Below, in pieces: positions 21,993-34,059 of a DNA stretch of 64,000 nt (position 1 is the first letter of the stretch; every line of letters starts with the position of its first letter). A program made the position numbers and the translations under genes. The notes below the pieces were generated by a model, which was not told where the DNA came from, made no database searches, and saw nothing but the letters and a program-made list of their open reading frames with translations. The DNA is from Maratus speciosus (taxonomy: Eukaryota; Arthropoda; Arachnida; Araneae; Salticidae). Where the stretch lies: the NCBI GenBank assembly GCA_963932465.1, contig OZ010789.1, positions 598,887,968 to 598,951,967 of the forward strand, read 5' to 3'.

Positions 21993-23392
21993 AATGAGTC
22001 ATTTTGTTTGTTTTGTTTTTAAATACTCCTTTTTAATGGGGACCAGCATATAATAGGATTTTTTTCCTTATTAGGTTATTGACCTTAAAGAAAAATTGAT
22101 AATATATAGGTGCTCAAAATTTCTAGAAAGTTTCCGCCGGTTAGTAACTCTTTTTTTTTTACATATTATTTTAAGATGTTTTGTAATTAATTGTAAAATC
22201 TTTCAGTCTTTGAATTACACAGTTTCGATTAACGTGAGAGAAAACGTGTACAGGTTTTCTCTTTCATCTACCACTCATGTTTTAGTTTAATATGACCTGA
22301 TAAAAAATATTAAACACAAGGACATCAAATTAATGAAAGACCTTACTTAAAAAAGGATTTTCAAGCTTCGTACAATTTTCTAAAAACTTAATAAACTATT
22401 TTTAATTAACTTGTTAACAATGTCAAGAAAGTTTAAAAAAAATTTATGTAAGAAATATCTTTCAAAACATGAAGATTTAAAACCTGAAGTGTTAAAATAG
22501 TTGCTTTTTCTTTTAATATGCCTCATAAATGGGCAGAGGAAAATTTCATAATAAACTAAAGTTTCTCTTTTGTCATGTTTCCAATAGGATTTTAATTATT
22601 GTAAAACGAAGCTACATAATAAGAATTGATGAGTTCAGTTATAAATCAAGATAATAAAGAATTTTGCCTTTTTAACAATTATTATCCTGCTTTTTTAAAT
22701 ACAGATTACAATGAAAAGTATCTCCATATACATTAGCAAATGTAAAAAATAACTATTGAAAGTATTTTGCTTAACGAATAATTTTAAATTTGTTCTACCA
22801 ATATATAGTTCAGTCACAATGGATTTAAATTTCTACTGTTTACCTTGTATTGTTATTCTGTTTAAGGAAATAGCTCAGAAATCTCGACATATTTTGATAA
22901 AAGACTGAATTGAATGGGATATGAAATATAAAGAATGAATGTATTGTGCATAGAAATATTCCAGAATTTAATTTTCTCTTTCAGTGAGCATGAAATATTT
23001 ATCTCATTCATAATTTTTTTAGAAAAGTACTCATTATTCATGAAATCAAAAGATATTGATGTTTCTTGTGACTTTCACTTTTATCCTTAACCCGTACTTC
23101 GTAACTGAAAGTGGTTTTTTAAGTACCGATTTCATTTAAATTCATATTTGAAAATAAAAATTTTAACGGCTTCTTAATCATTATTCTAAATTACGATAAT
23201 ACTTTATCACTTTGTAAGGATTGTTAATAGGAATTCGTAAACAACCTCGACTTTCTCCACTAACGGATTTTAGTGCGTTTTTAAAATACACTATATATAT
23301 AGAGAGAGAGTACCCCAAGAAAGACAAACAAACTTTAACCTGTTTACTACGACAATTATGCCTTGCGATGATAGGTGCAGATTCACGGTCGC
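21993..23392. other. AT-rich DNA, nothing recognised
   Basis: Short simple repeat 'tatatatatagagagagag' near 23291. No gene features. Confidence 0.55.
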
Positions 23393-23412
23393 TAGTCGCC
23401 ACGTGGCGACTA
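23393..23412. repeat. Perfect 20-bp palindrome
   Basis: TAGTCGCCACGTGGCGACTA equals its own reverse complement and centres on CACGTG. It sits just before the minisatellite. Confidence 0.9.
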
Positions 23413-23459
23413 AATTTTTTGCTTTGGTGTCTAACTTTGGCGTCTAAGTCGCCATCCTT

Positions 23460-23745
23460 TGGCGAATTTCGGGGGTCTTTTCGCGATCCTCTGAAGAAAA
23501 TTGCGTTTTTTCCGGGGGTTTTTCGCGGTACTTTTTACGAAATTCGCGTTTTTTCGCGATATTTTGACGAAATTTACGGGTTATTGCGATTCTTTGACGA
23601 AATTCGCGTTTTTTCTAGCAATCCATTGACGAAATTCGCGTTTTTTCCTGCAATCCATTGACGAAAATCGCATTTTTTTCTACAATCTTTTGATGAAATT
23701 CGCGTTGTTTCCGCGATCCTTTGATAAAATTCGTATTTTTTTTAA
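23460..23745. repeat. Minisatellite, ~30-32-bp unit, about nine copies
   Basis: 'gacgaaattcgcgttttttc' recurs near 23539, 23569, 23599, 23631, 23663, 23694 and 23726, with degraded copies before. The plus-strand 146-codon frame across it (23221-23661) reads as phenylalanine-rich repeats and is an effect of the minisatellite. Confidence 0.85.
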
Positions 23746-24623
23746 AACAAGTTTTTTTAACCCTTTTGAAACAAGATGCCGGATGAAGCTTGCCAACGAA
23801 CTCGGTCGAGACATTCGTATGTACTATGCACAGACCAAGTTACATCCAAATCGGTTCATAAATACGCCTGTTATCGCGTGACAAAAATCAGGTCGTTTCA
23901 AAATGTCAGCCAAGCTAGAAATTCAAAATGCTATAACTCAGCCATTTTTTAAGATATAGACGAAACAAAAACTGCTCCAGAATCTTTGTATAAAGGTTAA
24001 ATACATAAGAAAATTATATATATATATTTTATTATTAGAAAATTATAAGAAAGAATTTTAAGAAAATTATATAATTTTTTTATTTAGCGCTTATTTATTA
24101 AATTTTGAAATTATAATCTCAATAAAAAAAAATTTCATGTAAACAGCATTCCGGTGTTTTAGAGTTACTGCAATTTTTTAAAAAAACGTATTCAAAATCT
24201 TTTTTTAATGAATAAAAATAGTAAACATAGAAAATTCCCCCAAGAACACATTATTTATACCTTATAATTACATATTACGATAGCTCAGTACCATCTATTG
24301 GCGAAAATAATAACTAATTTCAAAATGACTACGGAAAAAAAATTACGTGCTACATTAAATATATGCTATATACGATGACCAAACAATTATTAAATTAATT
24401 CCAGGTATTCTTTTTTGGACACAATGTATTTTAAAACTTAAATATTGGGAATTATGTCTTCTTCAAACGTACTTTTAAAAAGAATGCTTCATACTAAAAT
24501 TGTATCAAATTATGAAATTTTCAATACAAGCACCTAATTTTGACATAATATCAGGATTATTTCGTAAATTTTTCCTTGGTATATCAAAGAGTTGGTTATT
24601 CGATTAAGTGGTTGGGAATTATG
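23746..24623. other. AT-rich DNA, nothing recognised
   Basis: 23770-23880 is less AT-rich ('aacgaactcggtcgagacat') but I recognise nothing in it. Confidence 0.5.
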
Positions 24624-25228
24624 TATAAGGGGCAGTCAAATGAAAACGAGACAGTCTAAATAACGTCTCTGACGTGGAAGTTGGTAACGCAAGTAAGTAT
24701 GTCTATAGTAGTGCCCTCTATAGGGAATCAGGAAGGAACAGCGCGAACGATTACCGCAGTGCCATTTGTCTAGAAAGTGAAATTCATGCCCGAATGTCTT
24801 CCGTATATGGCGAAAACAGCATGTCACGTGCACGTGTTTTGAGTGGAATAAACGATTTAGAGAAGGCCGGGTGTCATTGAAGGACAGAAGTCGGCAAGGG
24901 CTGGCTCATCGTGTCATTACCACTTCTGTCGTTGCCGCGGTGGATGCTCAGGTCAGAAATGACCGAGGACGGATGGTGGAAGACATTTGACTCATGTTGT
25001 GCATTAGTCACGGTACCACGCATGCCATCTTGACAGCGCATTTGAAATACCTGAAAATCTATACGCAATAGGTTCTCCACAGCAAGACGGAGGATATAAG
25101 CTAAGTTTAAAATTCATAAAATAATAATCAGTTTACTTACTTTTATTCCATCTGTATCGCTTTCATTTGACAACAGTTTATCTACATTTCTTTCCATCTG
25201 TCTCGCTTTCATTTGACTTCCCCTTATA
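24624..25228 (+). mobile_element. Deleted mariner-like element (605 bp)
   Basis: The left end 'aaggggcagtcaaatgaaaa' with 'cgagacag' is inverted at the right end 'ctgtctcgctttcatttgac' with 'ttcccctta'; the repeats are about 28 bp and TA dinucleotides flank both. The right end is partly duplicated: 'ccatctgtatcgctttcatt' at 25149 precedes the true end. The interior holds a transposase N-terminal remnant. TA targets are the Tc1/mariner signature. Confidence 0.88.
24780..25065 (+). pseudogene. Mariner transposase N-terminal fragment
   Basis: One frame reads 'SSVYGENSMSRARVLSGIND'. A frame change near 24870 leads to 'VSLKDRSRQGLAHRVI' and then 'VAAVDAQVRNDRGRM', a stop, and 'ISHGTTHAILTAHLKYLKI'. 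These follow the order of the mariner DNA-binding helix-turn-helix region (the SR-RVFEWH..F..GR-SL-DD.RSGRP, the V..V...I..DRR, and the ISHGT-H.IL blocks). The catalytic DD34D region is absent. It is non-functional because of stops and truncation. Confidence 0.8.
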
Positions 25229-25780
25229 GATCAAAAGTTTTGAACTCGAATTGTTAAATTCATTTCTTTCGTAACTAAATTAATTTAATTTTAAATTCTA
25301 TTTTTTAAGCAGGTAAGAGCAGTTACAACAATTAGATTTATATATTTGTACATAAATAAACCAAACTGAAATTATTCTCTTATAGAGAAATGGTTAATTT
25401 ATATTTTCAAAGATTTAATTTAAATAATAGTGGTAATTTTTAACCATAACAGATAAAAGATAAATGTCGCAAGAAACACCAGTATCTTTGATTTCGTGAA
25501 TAATTAATTATGTTCTTTAAAAAAAATTATGAATGGTATAAATATTCCATGTACACTGAAAGGGAAAATTTAATTTCAGAATTTATTTCTGTAAAACATT
25601 TTCTTTTTATCCCATATCCCAATCAGTTCACCCTTTTATCAAAATGCCTCGAGATTTCTTTACAATTCCTCTGACAAAATTAAAGTGGCAGGCAATCAAT
25701 AAAAACATGTTATTGAAAGGCATACTACTTTAGAAATTTAAAATTATACATCAAACGTACCTTTAGTCTCTACTTTTTTT
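25229..25780. other. AT-rich DNA, nothing recognised
   Basis: No gene or element ends seen. Confidence 0.55.
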
Positions 25781-25784
25781 AACC

Positions 25785-26260
25785 GACTTCAAAAAAAGAG
25801 ATTGTTAATTCGACACGCATGTATTTATATTTTTTTATGTATGTTCACCGATTACTCCGAAACTACGGGAGCGATTTGTGTGTTTGTTTGTTTGTTTAAC
25901 AGAAAAAGGATATATTCGAATTGGTCCCATTTAAATTTCATCATATATGCTTCAGTACTTTTTTCTTAAATTAACAAAATTGAATAAAATCAATATTTTT
26001 TCTCACTCTGTTGCTCTGCTCTGTTGTTCATTCTGTCTAGCTGCTTCCAAAAAGCTAGGTTATCTGGATGCGAAGTGCCCGTCGCTGCACGAACAGCCGA
26101 AGTACAACAGAGCTACAAAAACTCGTCTTTTTCTTTTTCATGTGTGTTCCCTGATTACGCCGAAGCTATGCGACCGATTCATGTGATTTTATTTATTTAA
26201 TTATTTATTTTGAAAGAAGATACTCTCGAATTGGTCCCATTAATATAAGGGTACTATTTT
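25785..26260 (+). repeat. 'CCGACTTCAAAAAA' repeat, two diverged tandem halves
   Basis: 'accgacttcaaaaaaagaga' is followed by 'atgtatgttcaccgattact' and 'ccgaaactacgggagcgatt'. A second half repeats it in diverged form ('gtgtgttccctgattacgcc', 'gaagctatgcgaccgattca'). Both halves end 'cgaattggtcccatt' (25918 and 26230). From general knowledge this opening is found in repeats across many arthropods; its class is not settled for me. Confidence 0.7.
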
Positions 26261-26407
26261 AATTATTTATCATATATTATGTTACATATACATGTAACAT
26301 ATATAAAATATTTCTCATTCATTCAATTCAAGACTTTCATGACTTACTAATAGGTTAATTAAAAAGATTATGTTAAATATTTAAAATTATACAAAGGTTT
26401 CAGTCTT

Positions 26408-26530
26408 TTTGTAACACTTTCTAACATAGTTTAAAATGTTTAACTATGTGAGTAGTGTAACAAAACGAAACTTCTGTTTCTCCTGCCATCTGTCTATCTG
26501 GCAGTCTATCCGTGCTCTAACTTGCGTATA
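26408..26530 (-). repeat. Family A 3' end, reverse orientation
   Basis: 'taacactttctaac' with an internal hairpin 'aacatagttt' / 'aactatgtg', then 'ctgccatctgtctatctggc', 'cgtgctctaacttgcgtata'. This is the hairpin, GACA tract and 'cgcgagttagagcgcgg' of family A read backwards. Confidence 0.75.
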
Positions 26531-26882
26531 TATAGGGTAACTTGAGGTGAGATGAAGTTGTACAAGGTGCCGTATCACATAGTTTTCATATACACAGGCG
26601 CTGTAGGGTGAATGCCGCTGTGTTGTAAAAAAGAGGATTCCCTAATGATTCTATTAATTTCCGTTTGCGTTTTTTTTTTCTTTTTTGAGTGTTGCTTGTT
26701 TATTGCTATTTTGTCTTAACACTTCTGGTAAGTGTCCAAAATCTTTTATGTTACTCCTTTATTTGCCTATGTAATCTTATTTCTAATTATCTTTCTTAAT
26801 TCTGATTTGTCTATGTAATTTAAACCCCAGAGAAATAAATCTGATGTTTTTCGAGAGTACTAGTACCTGGCCTTTCTGCAAA
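26531..26882. other. No gene, nothing recognised
   Basis: AT-rich; a short 'aatcttatttct' motif is the only internal repetition seen. Confidence 0.5.
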
Positions 26883-27478
26883 TAGTAGGAGAGCTGTTGA
26901 ACATTTTTGAGTAGGTATTTGAGGCACCCTGAAAATTTGTGCAACACTTCTTTTGTAAAGCCTGAATACAAAATCGAATGTCTGGCTGAAGGATCGTGGC
27001 CCAAAAAGTGTGCCAGACACGTGTCAAGTGCCATTTGGCACTTGACACGTGTCTGGCACAGTTTTTGTGCCGACTAAAGTGTCTGTCATTTTCAAAATAT
27101 TTTTTTCTAAGCATAAATATTATTCTGTCTCAATCTCAGCGTGCCTCAAATACCTTTTTTGGGTAGTCAAAAAATGGCACTTGACACGTGTCTGGCACAG
27201 TTTTTGGGCCGACTAAAGTGTCTGTCGTTTTCAAAATATTTTTTTCTAAGTATAAATATTATTCTGTCTCAATCTCAGCGTGCCTCAAATACCTTTTTTT
27301 TTGGGGGGGGGGGGGGGAGTCAAAAAATGGCACTTGACACGTGTCTGGCACAGTTTTTGTTCCACGATCCTTCAGCCAGACATTCGATTTTGTATTCAGC
27401 CATTACAAAAGAAGTGTTGCACAAATTTTCAGGGTGCCTCAAATACCTTCCCTAAAATGTTTAACAGCTCTTGGACTA
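26883..27478. mobile_element. Foldback element D, copy 1 (596 bp)
   Basis: The outer arms 'agagctgttgaacatttttg'...'caaaatcgaatgtctggctg' (left) and the inverted form (right, 27365-27478) are about 150 bp. The centre has two direct ~140-bp units from 27034 and 27176 ('gccgactaaagtgtctgtc', 'tctcaatctcagcgtgcctc'). 27010-27059 is a perfect inverted repeat of 24-bp arms with a 2-nt spacer. GACACGTGTC occurs four times. A 15-nt G run is at ~27304-27318. The several open frames here (26783-27555) are reads of this palindromic element in different frames and are not genes. Confidence 0.88.
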
Positions 27479-28460
27479 AAAGCATAAATGGCGGTCGGTT
27501 CCCGCTTCTTCACATGAGTGGATTGACCTGCGTCTTGCCCAATACTTTGGGGTGAGTCGACGAAAGTTCTGGGAGGTAAGACGCCGGTTGTTTTCCCTTC
27601 GGGTAAGATGCGGGTTATTTTCCATTGCGGTCAAATGCCTAGTCGTTTCCTCATTGTTTAAATTACTCTTGGCTATTAAATAACTTGTCAATGATTTTAA
27701 CCAGTTAATTTAAATCAGAGATTAAATTGTGATTTTATTCAAGTGAATAAAAAAAATTCATTGATTAAAATCATAAAATTGCTAAATATTTAAAATGACA
27801 TAAAGAAATATTAAAATCTAAGGTGAACATAATTTGAAAGGTGTCTATATGTATTCTGCCTTATAAATAAACTACATTGGCCTTATTAATAACTGTTTAA
27901 ATATTAATAATTTTAATAACTGTTAAAATTTTGATGTTAAATGATAACATTCGGAAGTTGAGGATTTTTTTTTAATTAAATGAGAATGAGCGTTCAGAGT
28001 ATCTAGTAGAGTGCAATAAAAGCTCGGAAAAATGTAATTAGATCAAGTGCTTTCAGTGAAACTGTTGTTTATATAAAAGTTTCTCAAAGTTCCTAAACAA
28101 ATGTGCAGTCTGTGGCAGATCTGAGATATTGCTGAAAAGAAAAACGGGGCATATGAAAAAATCAACAATAAAGCTGGACTCTAAAGCACATTATCACAAT
28201 CGCTTTACCGTATTTAAACTTGCTATAATGTTTAAAAATAGGCATACTTAAGAGTCATAATTCTTTTAAATGTTAAGTAGAACATAACCCTTATTTTTAA
28301 ATATTAATTTGCTCTTTTATTAAATTGCCAACGTTTGTTACATTCATATTTTTGTAATTTCCTAATATTAAGTAAGTTAACAACTTTAGTATGTCTAAAA
28401 TATTAAAGTTACTTTTATTCGCCCTATTCTGTTTAATACTGCTTCACAAAAATTATTGCT
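27479..28460. other. G+C-richer start, then AT-rich DNA
   Basis: 27530-27640 contains a short diverged tandem motif ('ggtaagacgccggttgtttt' / 'ggtaagatgcgggttatttt') and is richer in G+C. The rest is AT-rich with nothing recognised. Confidence 0.5.
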
Positions 28461-28799
28461 TACACTGTAAAAAAACCACTGTAAATTTGCCAGCACAACT
28501 CGATCACAGTTGAATGTACTGTATCTTTCTTTAGTTTCCTGACTATTTAAACATGAAAAATACAGTAGTTGCGTAAAATTAACAGTACAATTTACTGGCA
28601 ATTTTGGACGCATTTGGAGCACAGCACAAACTACTGGCGTCCAAATTGCCAGTACATTGTGCCGCAACTACTGTATTTTCCATGTTTAAATAGTCAGGAA
28701 ACCAAAGAAAGATACAGTACATTCAACTGTGATCGAGTTTGTGCGCGAGATGAAAAGTACTTTGTACTGTAAAAATGTCGTTTTTTTTTTTACAGTGTA
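28461..28799. mobile_element. MITE with TACACTGTAAAA ends, long copy (339 bp)
   Basis: The ends are 'tacactgtaaaaaaac' and 'tttttttacagtgta'. Inside, the left part 'actcgatcacagttgaatgt' ... 'aaatacagtagttgcg' is the inverse of the right part 'cgcaactactgtattttcca' ... 'tgtgatcgagtt', so the element is also a foldback. It is the same family as 20128-20353. Open frames at 28395-28772 are reads of its arms and are not called. Confidence 0.87.
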
Positions 28800-29109
28800 C
28801 ATTGAAACTCCAGAAGGCGACTTACCCATATCTTGGGGTAAGATGCCGAAATGCAAGTGTTTACAAAAACAAAATTTTCGATGCTTTCTATAATATCGGT
28901 AAAAATGAAATAAGTTTTTAAACCATACATAAGAGTACAAACATTAACAAGAAATCAAAGAATAACAAATAAAAACAACAGGATATTTTTAAAACAATAA
29001 AGTAAAAAACTACAGCATTATCACCCAATCTACCCTACTAGAATTCACACGTCATTTATATAAGGTATCAAAGTTTATTATGTTTCTTATTTGAAATTAA
29101 GTGAGTAAC

Positions 29110-30100
29110 ATGTATAGCTCTTAAACGGGCATTCAAAAGAAGCGTTGCATTATAATCTATGGGGAAAAATCGTTTCCAATGTATTTTAATAATGTTGCAC
29201 TATATGAAACGTATTGAAATTCATATACGTCACTGAGGTACACTACAAAACACACACTGTAGAATATTGCGTACATAATATAGTGTTATCATTTATCGTG
29301 CGTATGCAGGGACACACAATAGAATTCAATTACAGTATTGTGTATGAGCGATAAATTCTCTAAGTTCGTTTTTAGTTGTGGTAGGCATATCACAACATAT
29401 AGTTTTTTTTTATATTTCTTGAATTGTATAAATTCTATGGATCATATACAGAGCTGCACAAAAGAATTTGACTATATTAATTTCTTCTACCTTCAATAGA
29501 AAAAAGTATTGTAATCGAAATTTTTTTCGACATCCGGTTTTCGACCAATTTGCACGTTTTAGGGGTCAAAGATCCTCAAAAACATGTTTATATAAAATGT
29601 CTGTCCGTCTTTCCGTGTGTCGCCATTGTACCATCGAAACGTGTGTGCAGTTATGGATAGAATTGAAGCAAAGTTTTTGTTTATGTATTTGCCTGTGGCA
29701 AGCAGGTCTTCTTTCAATTTAGAAATATTCTGCCGGAAGGGGCGCTGTAATAGCAATTTTTGTGCCATTTTCATTATTGTTATCATCGAAAAGTGTATGA
29801 AGTTGTATATAGAATTGAACCAAATTTTTGTGTATGTTTTAGACTATGGTCAGTAGGTCCTCCCTGGATTTTAGAATATTACGTAGTATATAAACACAAA
29901 TCTAAAGGTCATATAGAGGCCACATAAAAGGATTCAAATACCTCTCTGATTCAAGATGATCATTTCTGAGATTGGATTTTCGAATGTGTAATCTTTCATA
30001 TATTACAAAACTATGAAGTTTTGTTACACTATTTTGAATATCCTGGAAAGTCTTCCATAATCTATGTTCGGCGCGTGATTTTTCTTTTTGTTTTAACCTG
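29110..30100 (-). repeat. Family A copy, reverse orientation, interrupted
   Basis: Reading on the minus strand from 30100: 'agattatggaagactttcca', subunits with 'ctgcatacgcacgataaatg', 'ttacgcgc'-poor end at ~29110. A family B-like piece at 29480-29870 interrupts it. Confidence 0.7.
29480..29870 (-). repeat. Family B-like 3' end, reverse orientation
   Basis: 'atttcttctaccttcaatag' and 'aaaaaagtattg' (hairpin end), then 'tttgcacgttttaggggtca', 'cctcaaaaacatgtttata' and a 'gtctgtccgtctttccgtgt' tract. This order is the reverse of the family B terminus at 16300-16430. The 84-, 79- and 75-codon frames here are not called. Confidence 0.7.
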
Positions 30101-30520
30101 CACGCGGAAGTTCTTACAATATTTTAATATCTCTTTAATATTTATTTAGCTAGTCATATGAAACAAAAGCATTAGTATATCGTTAAAATTAGAGTTTCAT
30201 ACAGTTTTTTCTATTATATTAATCAAAAAACATGTTGAACAAAAGTTGAAATAATACAAAATTATTCATAAAACCTTTAAATGAAATTTGAAAAAATACA
30301 GGAACGAAAAATTATGCGTAAGGTATAGATTATTAAACACTTTCCAACACATTCAGAATACAGTAACGAAAGTCACAGTTTACATAGGTGAAATATGATA
30401 TTTAAATGAACAAGTTTGAAAATGCATAATGCATTTGAAAACCCAATTTCTGCTATTACTATTAATAGTCTGTAAAATATACGGTTTTTTGTGCAGTCCT
30501 GTATCTGATCTATAGATATA

Positions 30521-32309
30521 CAGTGTGTCCACGTATAACCTGACCGACCTTTATATTCGCAACCGTTGGTCCTAGATGCATACTTCCAATTGCAAAAATG
30601 GTTTAAATAAGGTAAAGAATTATTTTTAAAGCGATTTGGGTCAAGAAAAAAATTTATTAAAAAATTACGAAATTTAAATTTTTATACGGTCCCCCGGTCC
30701 TATAAGTGATATTTACTAAAACTTTACTCTGACACTAACAAGTAAGACAAAAAAAAGTCCCATTCATCTAACATTAAAATTGACCGATTTATGAAACTTT
30801 GAAATGCACGACTTAAACCACTTTTATGCATCTCAAAACAGATGATTTCCGCCATGCTTTCAGGGATCCTATTTAAAGTACTTCAACTTATTTCAAGGTA
30901 TCTGCGCTTTGAAAGAAATCGTACAAATATTACGATTAAGTTTTATTAGTTAAGTTTCAGAATAGTTAAAATAATTGTATTTTAACATATGTTTTATTTT
31001 TTAAGGATTTGCGGCTATGATTTCTTTTAACTAAAATTGTGTTATTTTCATAAGGTTTTATTTAACTTGCAATGATCGTCTTTTCAGTTTAAAATTTGTA
31101 CTAGAACTTTAACATACTTTCAAATGTCCGATCGACGTGAAATTTTACATGCTGACTTAAATCCGATGACAATGCAATATTATTAGGATTTACGACTCTT
31201 ACCATCTTATACATACTTATATTAGAGGATAACACAAAAATTCGGATAGATTACCGTCAAGAAGTTTAAGAAAGAGTTTTAGATTAGATAACATAAACCT
31301 GCGATGGTTGTGTTTTTGAAATTTTATAATTACATTTTATGTATTTTTTTAACGCTGAATAAAAAAAAGTACCTTCACTTTTAGCCATCATGTCAGGATC
31401 TTTCGCAAATCGTAAATTTCAAGGTTAAAAAATAGCAAAAAATCTGATACTATAAAACAGATGTAAGATTTTTTTATTCGGTTTAATTTTATTTAATTCA
31501 ATAATTTATTAGATTTTTTAGCTTATACTGGGTTTCTTACAGCTAAACAACTCGGGGGTCCAATGAAGTTGGGAGGGGAGGAGGGGATCAATTTTAACTT
31601 ATAGCTTTTTAACTTTGAAATTTGTGATTCGAGAAAATTCCTGGCGTGATGGTTTAAAATGAAGGTCATTATCGGATTTAGTGCTAAAAATTACATAAGA
31701 ATCAATTTTCAAAAGCTAAAAAACATGCCACAACCCAAAATTTGAAAGACAGTGGCAGCATTTAAAAATATGTATCATTTTGTAAAGAATTGAGGCTGTT
31801 GTTTTTCGTCCTTTTATTTAACAAAAAATCTCTTATTTTTATCTTCTAATGATGTTCAGTACAAATTGTGCATTTTGCAGTAATATGTCAGATTGATTAA
31901 AGATTTCAAAGTTATATTACAATGCTAATTTTACTCTCAACCATTTCTTTAATATATCTGACGAAATTATATTTCTACTAAATTTGTGAATGACCCCTAA
32001 TATGCAGCAAAAAGTATACTCTGACTTTAAACAGCTATTACTCGGTCAATTTTAAACGTAGAATAACGGGACTTTTTTTGCTTTACTTGCCAGTGTAACA
32101 GAGAAATTTTACTAAATATAATTTATAAGACCGAGGGACCGTATAAAAATTTAGATTCTGTAATTCTTCACTAAATTGTTTTTCTCGCTTCAAACTTTTT
32201 TTTATCTTAACCCTGCATCTAATTTTGACCATTTTTGTAATTGGAAGTATGCATCTAGGACCAACAGTTGCGAAAATAAAGGTTGGTCAGGTTATACGTG
32301 GACACACGG
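30521..32309. mobile_element. TA-flanked element with ~270-bp terminal inverted repeats (1789 bp)
   Basis: The left end 'cagtgtgtccacgtataacc' + 'tgaccgacctttatattcgc' is matched in inverse at the right end '...gttatacgtggacacacgg'. Pairing continues through 'gttggtcctagatgcatact' and 'tttttatacggtcccccggt' for about 270 bp. TA lies at 30519-30520 and 32310-32311, and family A sequence is continuous across it. The TA target suggests the Tc1/mariner superfamily. No transposase is seen in the AT-rich interior; small frames at 32176-32540 are in the right arm and flank. Confidence 0.88.
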
Positions 32310-32907
32310 TATATGTATGCTACATAATATGATAAAAGTTAGTTCAGATAAATGCATCGAACAATTGAAAATTTCCATTCCGCAATTTCCGCCAATGAAC
32401 GAACGTTGTTGAAAACTTTTGTGCAGCTCTGTATAGGATCTACAGAAATTATACACAAAGTAATATTGAAACAAGAAATAAAAAATTATGCGTCCAGCAT
32501 AGATTGCGAAACTCTTTCCAACACATTCAAAATAATGTAACAAAACTGCACCATTTAAAAAATTAAAATATTACATATAATTCAACCCTATGGGAACGCA
32601 TAACACATATCCAAGCCCAGTTTCAGCTGTTCCCCTCTACAATTGGAAAATGATCCGAATTTTTTCACCAGCCCTGTATATGACACATAGATTTGTATCT
32701 GTTAACTATATGCATGCCAAAATATAGTTCGCTTAAGAAATACATCTATTCAGTTGAAAATTCCCCTTCAGCATTTTCCTCTAATAAGGAGAATGGTAAG
32801 TGAATACGTTTGTGCACCCCTGTATATAATGTATAGAATTTATATATAACGAGTTACATGAAAAAAAATTAGTTAAATTTAAAGCGCATACCGAATTTTA
32901 GCACGTA

Positions 32908-34059
32908 CAGTCGTGGAAAAAAAAAGTAAACACTTACTACTAACTCCTCAATAAATTGTCGTAGACCTAAGTTACTGGTACCGGACGATTGGAAATAAAG
33001 TTTACTTTTAAATGGTGTGTATAAAATTTGCTTAGGGGGTCATATACATATTAAAACGAATCCAAACTTCATTTTTTTCAATGGCAGTACCCAAATTTAA
33101 CAAGATATTTCAAATCTTCGATTCAAAATATGCCTAGAAACCAAATTTCAAGTCATTCGAATGATAAGATTTTGAATTATAGACATTCAAAATTTAGTAC
33201 TTCTAATGTTAAATTACATTTTCATATTTTTATTTATATCTCCTTATATATATCTATATTTTTATTTATATATTTATATTTATATCTATCTTTATTTATT
33301 TATCTATTTTTATTTATATTTTATTTTTATTCCTGATGCCATTAAAATATGCTCCTAATGAGCTAATTTTTTGTGTAGCAATAATACTAATATGCCCAAA
33401 CATAAATACGTTGAATTTGCAATTTTTATAATTTTATGATATGAATTATGAAATTAATATTCGAAAAAATTATGAATTGCAACATACAATTTTTTTGAAG
33501 GATTTAGATTTATTAAGTACTGCTTTAAGGAAATCCAAAATTTCACATCTTTCTTCCAAGTAGTTTTCAAATTATGCTTAAAAAAAGGCAAAATGATGGT
33601 TTAAGGGGCCGTCTATGATAGAAGTGAGTAATTTTTTTTAATTTATTCTGCTATCCTGTAATCAAACAGGCTTCATTGACGCTTAAACGTGCCTTGATCA
33701 AGAAGGCGGCTCTCTCGGTTAACAATCGAGTTCGGAACTTCACTTTAGATACAGACCTTAAAATACGCTCGTTTTAAAGTAATTTATTTCTCGGAAACTT
33801 ATGGCACGAATTGCATAAAAATTTGTTTATAGGCTAAATGAAAGGTGTAGAGTTCATTTATGCTGTCAGAATTGTGTACTGCTATTGAAAAGAACAAAGT
33901 TATGGTTTGTTTTAATATGTAGATGGCCCCTTAAACAAATTTTATATACATCATTTAAAAGTAGACTTTATTTCCAATCGTTCGGTACCAGTAAATTTCT
34001 TCTACGATAATTTGTTGAGAAGTTAGTAGGGGTGTTTAACTTTTTTTTTTTCACTACTG
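32908..34059. mobile_element. Tc1-like TA-flanked element with ~125-bp terminal inverted repeats (1152 bp)
   Basis: The left end 'cagtcgtggaaaaaaaaagt' and the right end 'actttttttttttcactactg' (read inverted) start repeats that continue through 'taaattgtcgtagacc', 'actggtaccggacgattgga' and 'gtttacttttaaatg' for about 125 bp. TA flanks both sides (32906-32907, 34060-34061), and removing it restores family A ('gcacgTAcactccagaaatt'). The interior has a TATTTATA-rich run and 'gccttgatcaagaaggcggc' near 33691, a motif repeated at ~44861. No transposase. Confidence 0.88.
33229..33332. repeat. TATTTATAT-rich simple repeat
   Basis: About 100 bp of 'tatttatatctatatttt'-type sequence inside the Tc1-like element. 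Confidence 0.85.

Noticed and set aside
23221..23661. 146-codon plus-strand open frame
   Set aside because: Its repetitive Phe-rich translation follows the 30-bp minisatellite; there is no domain.
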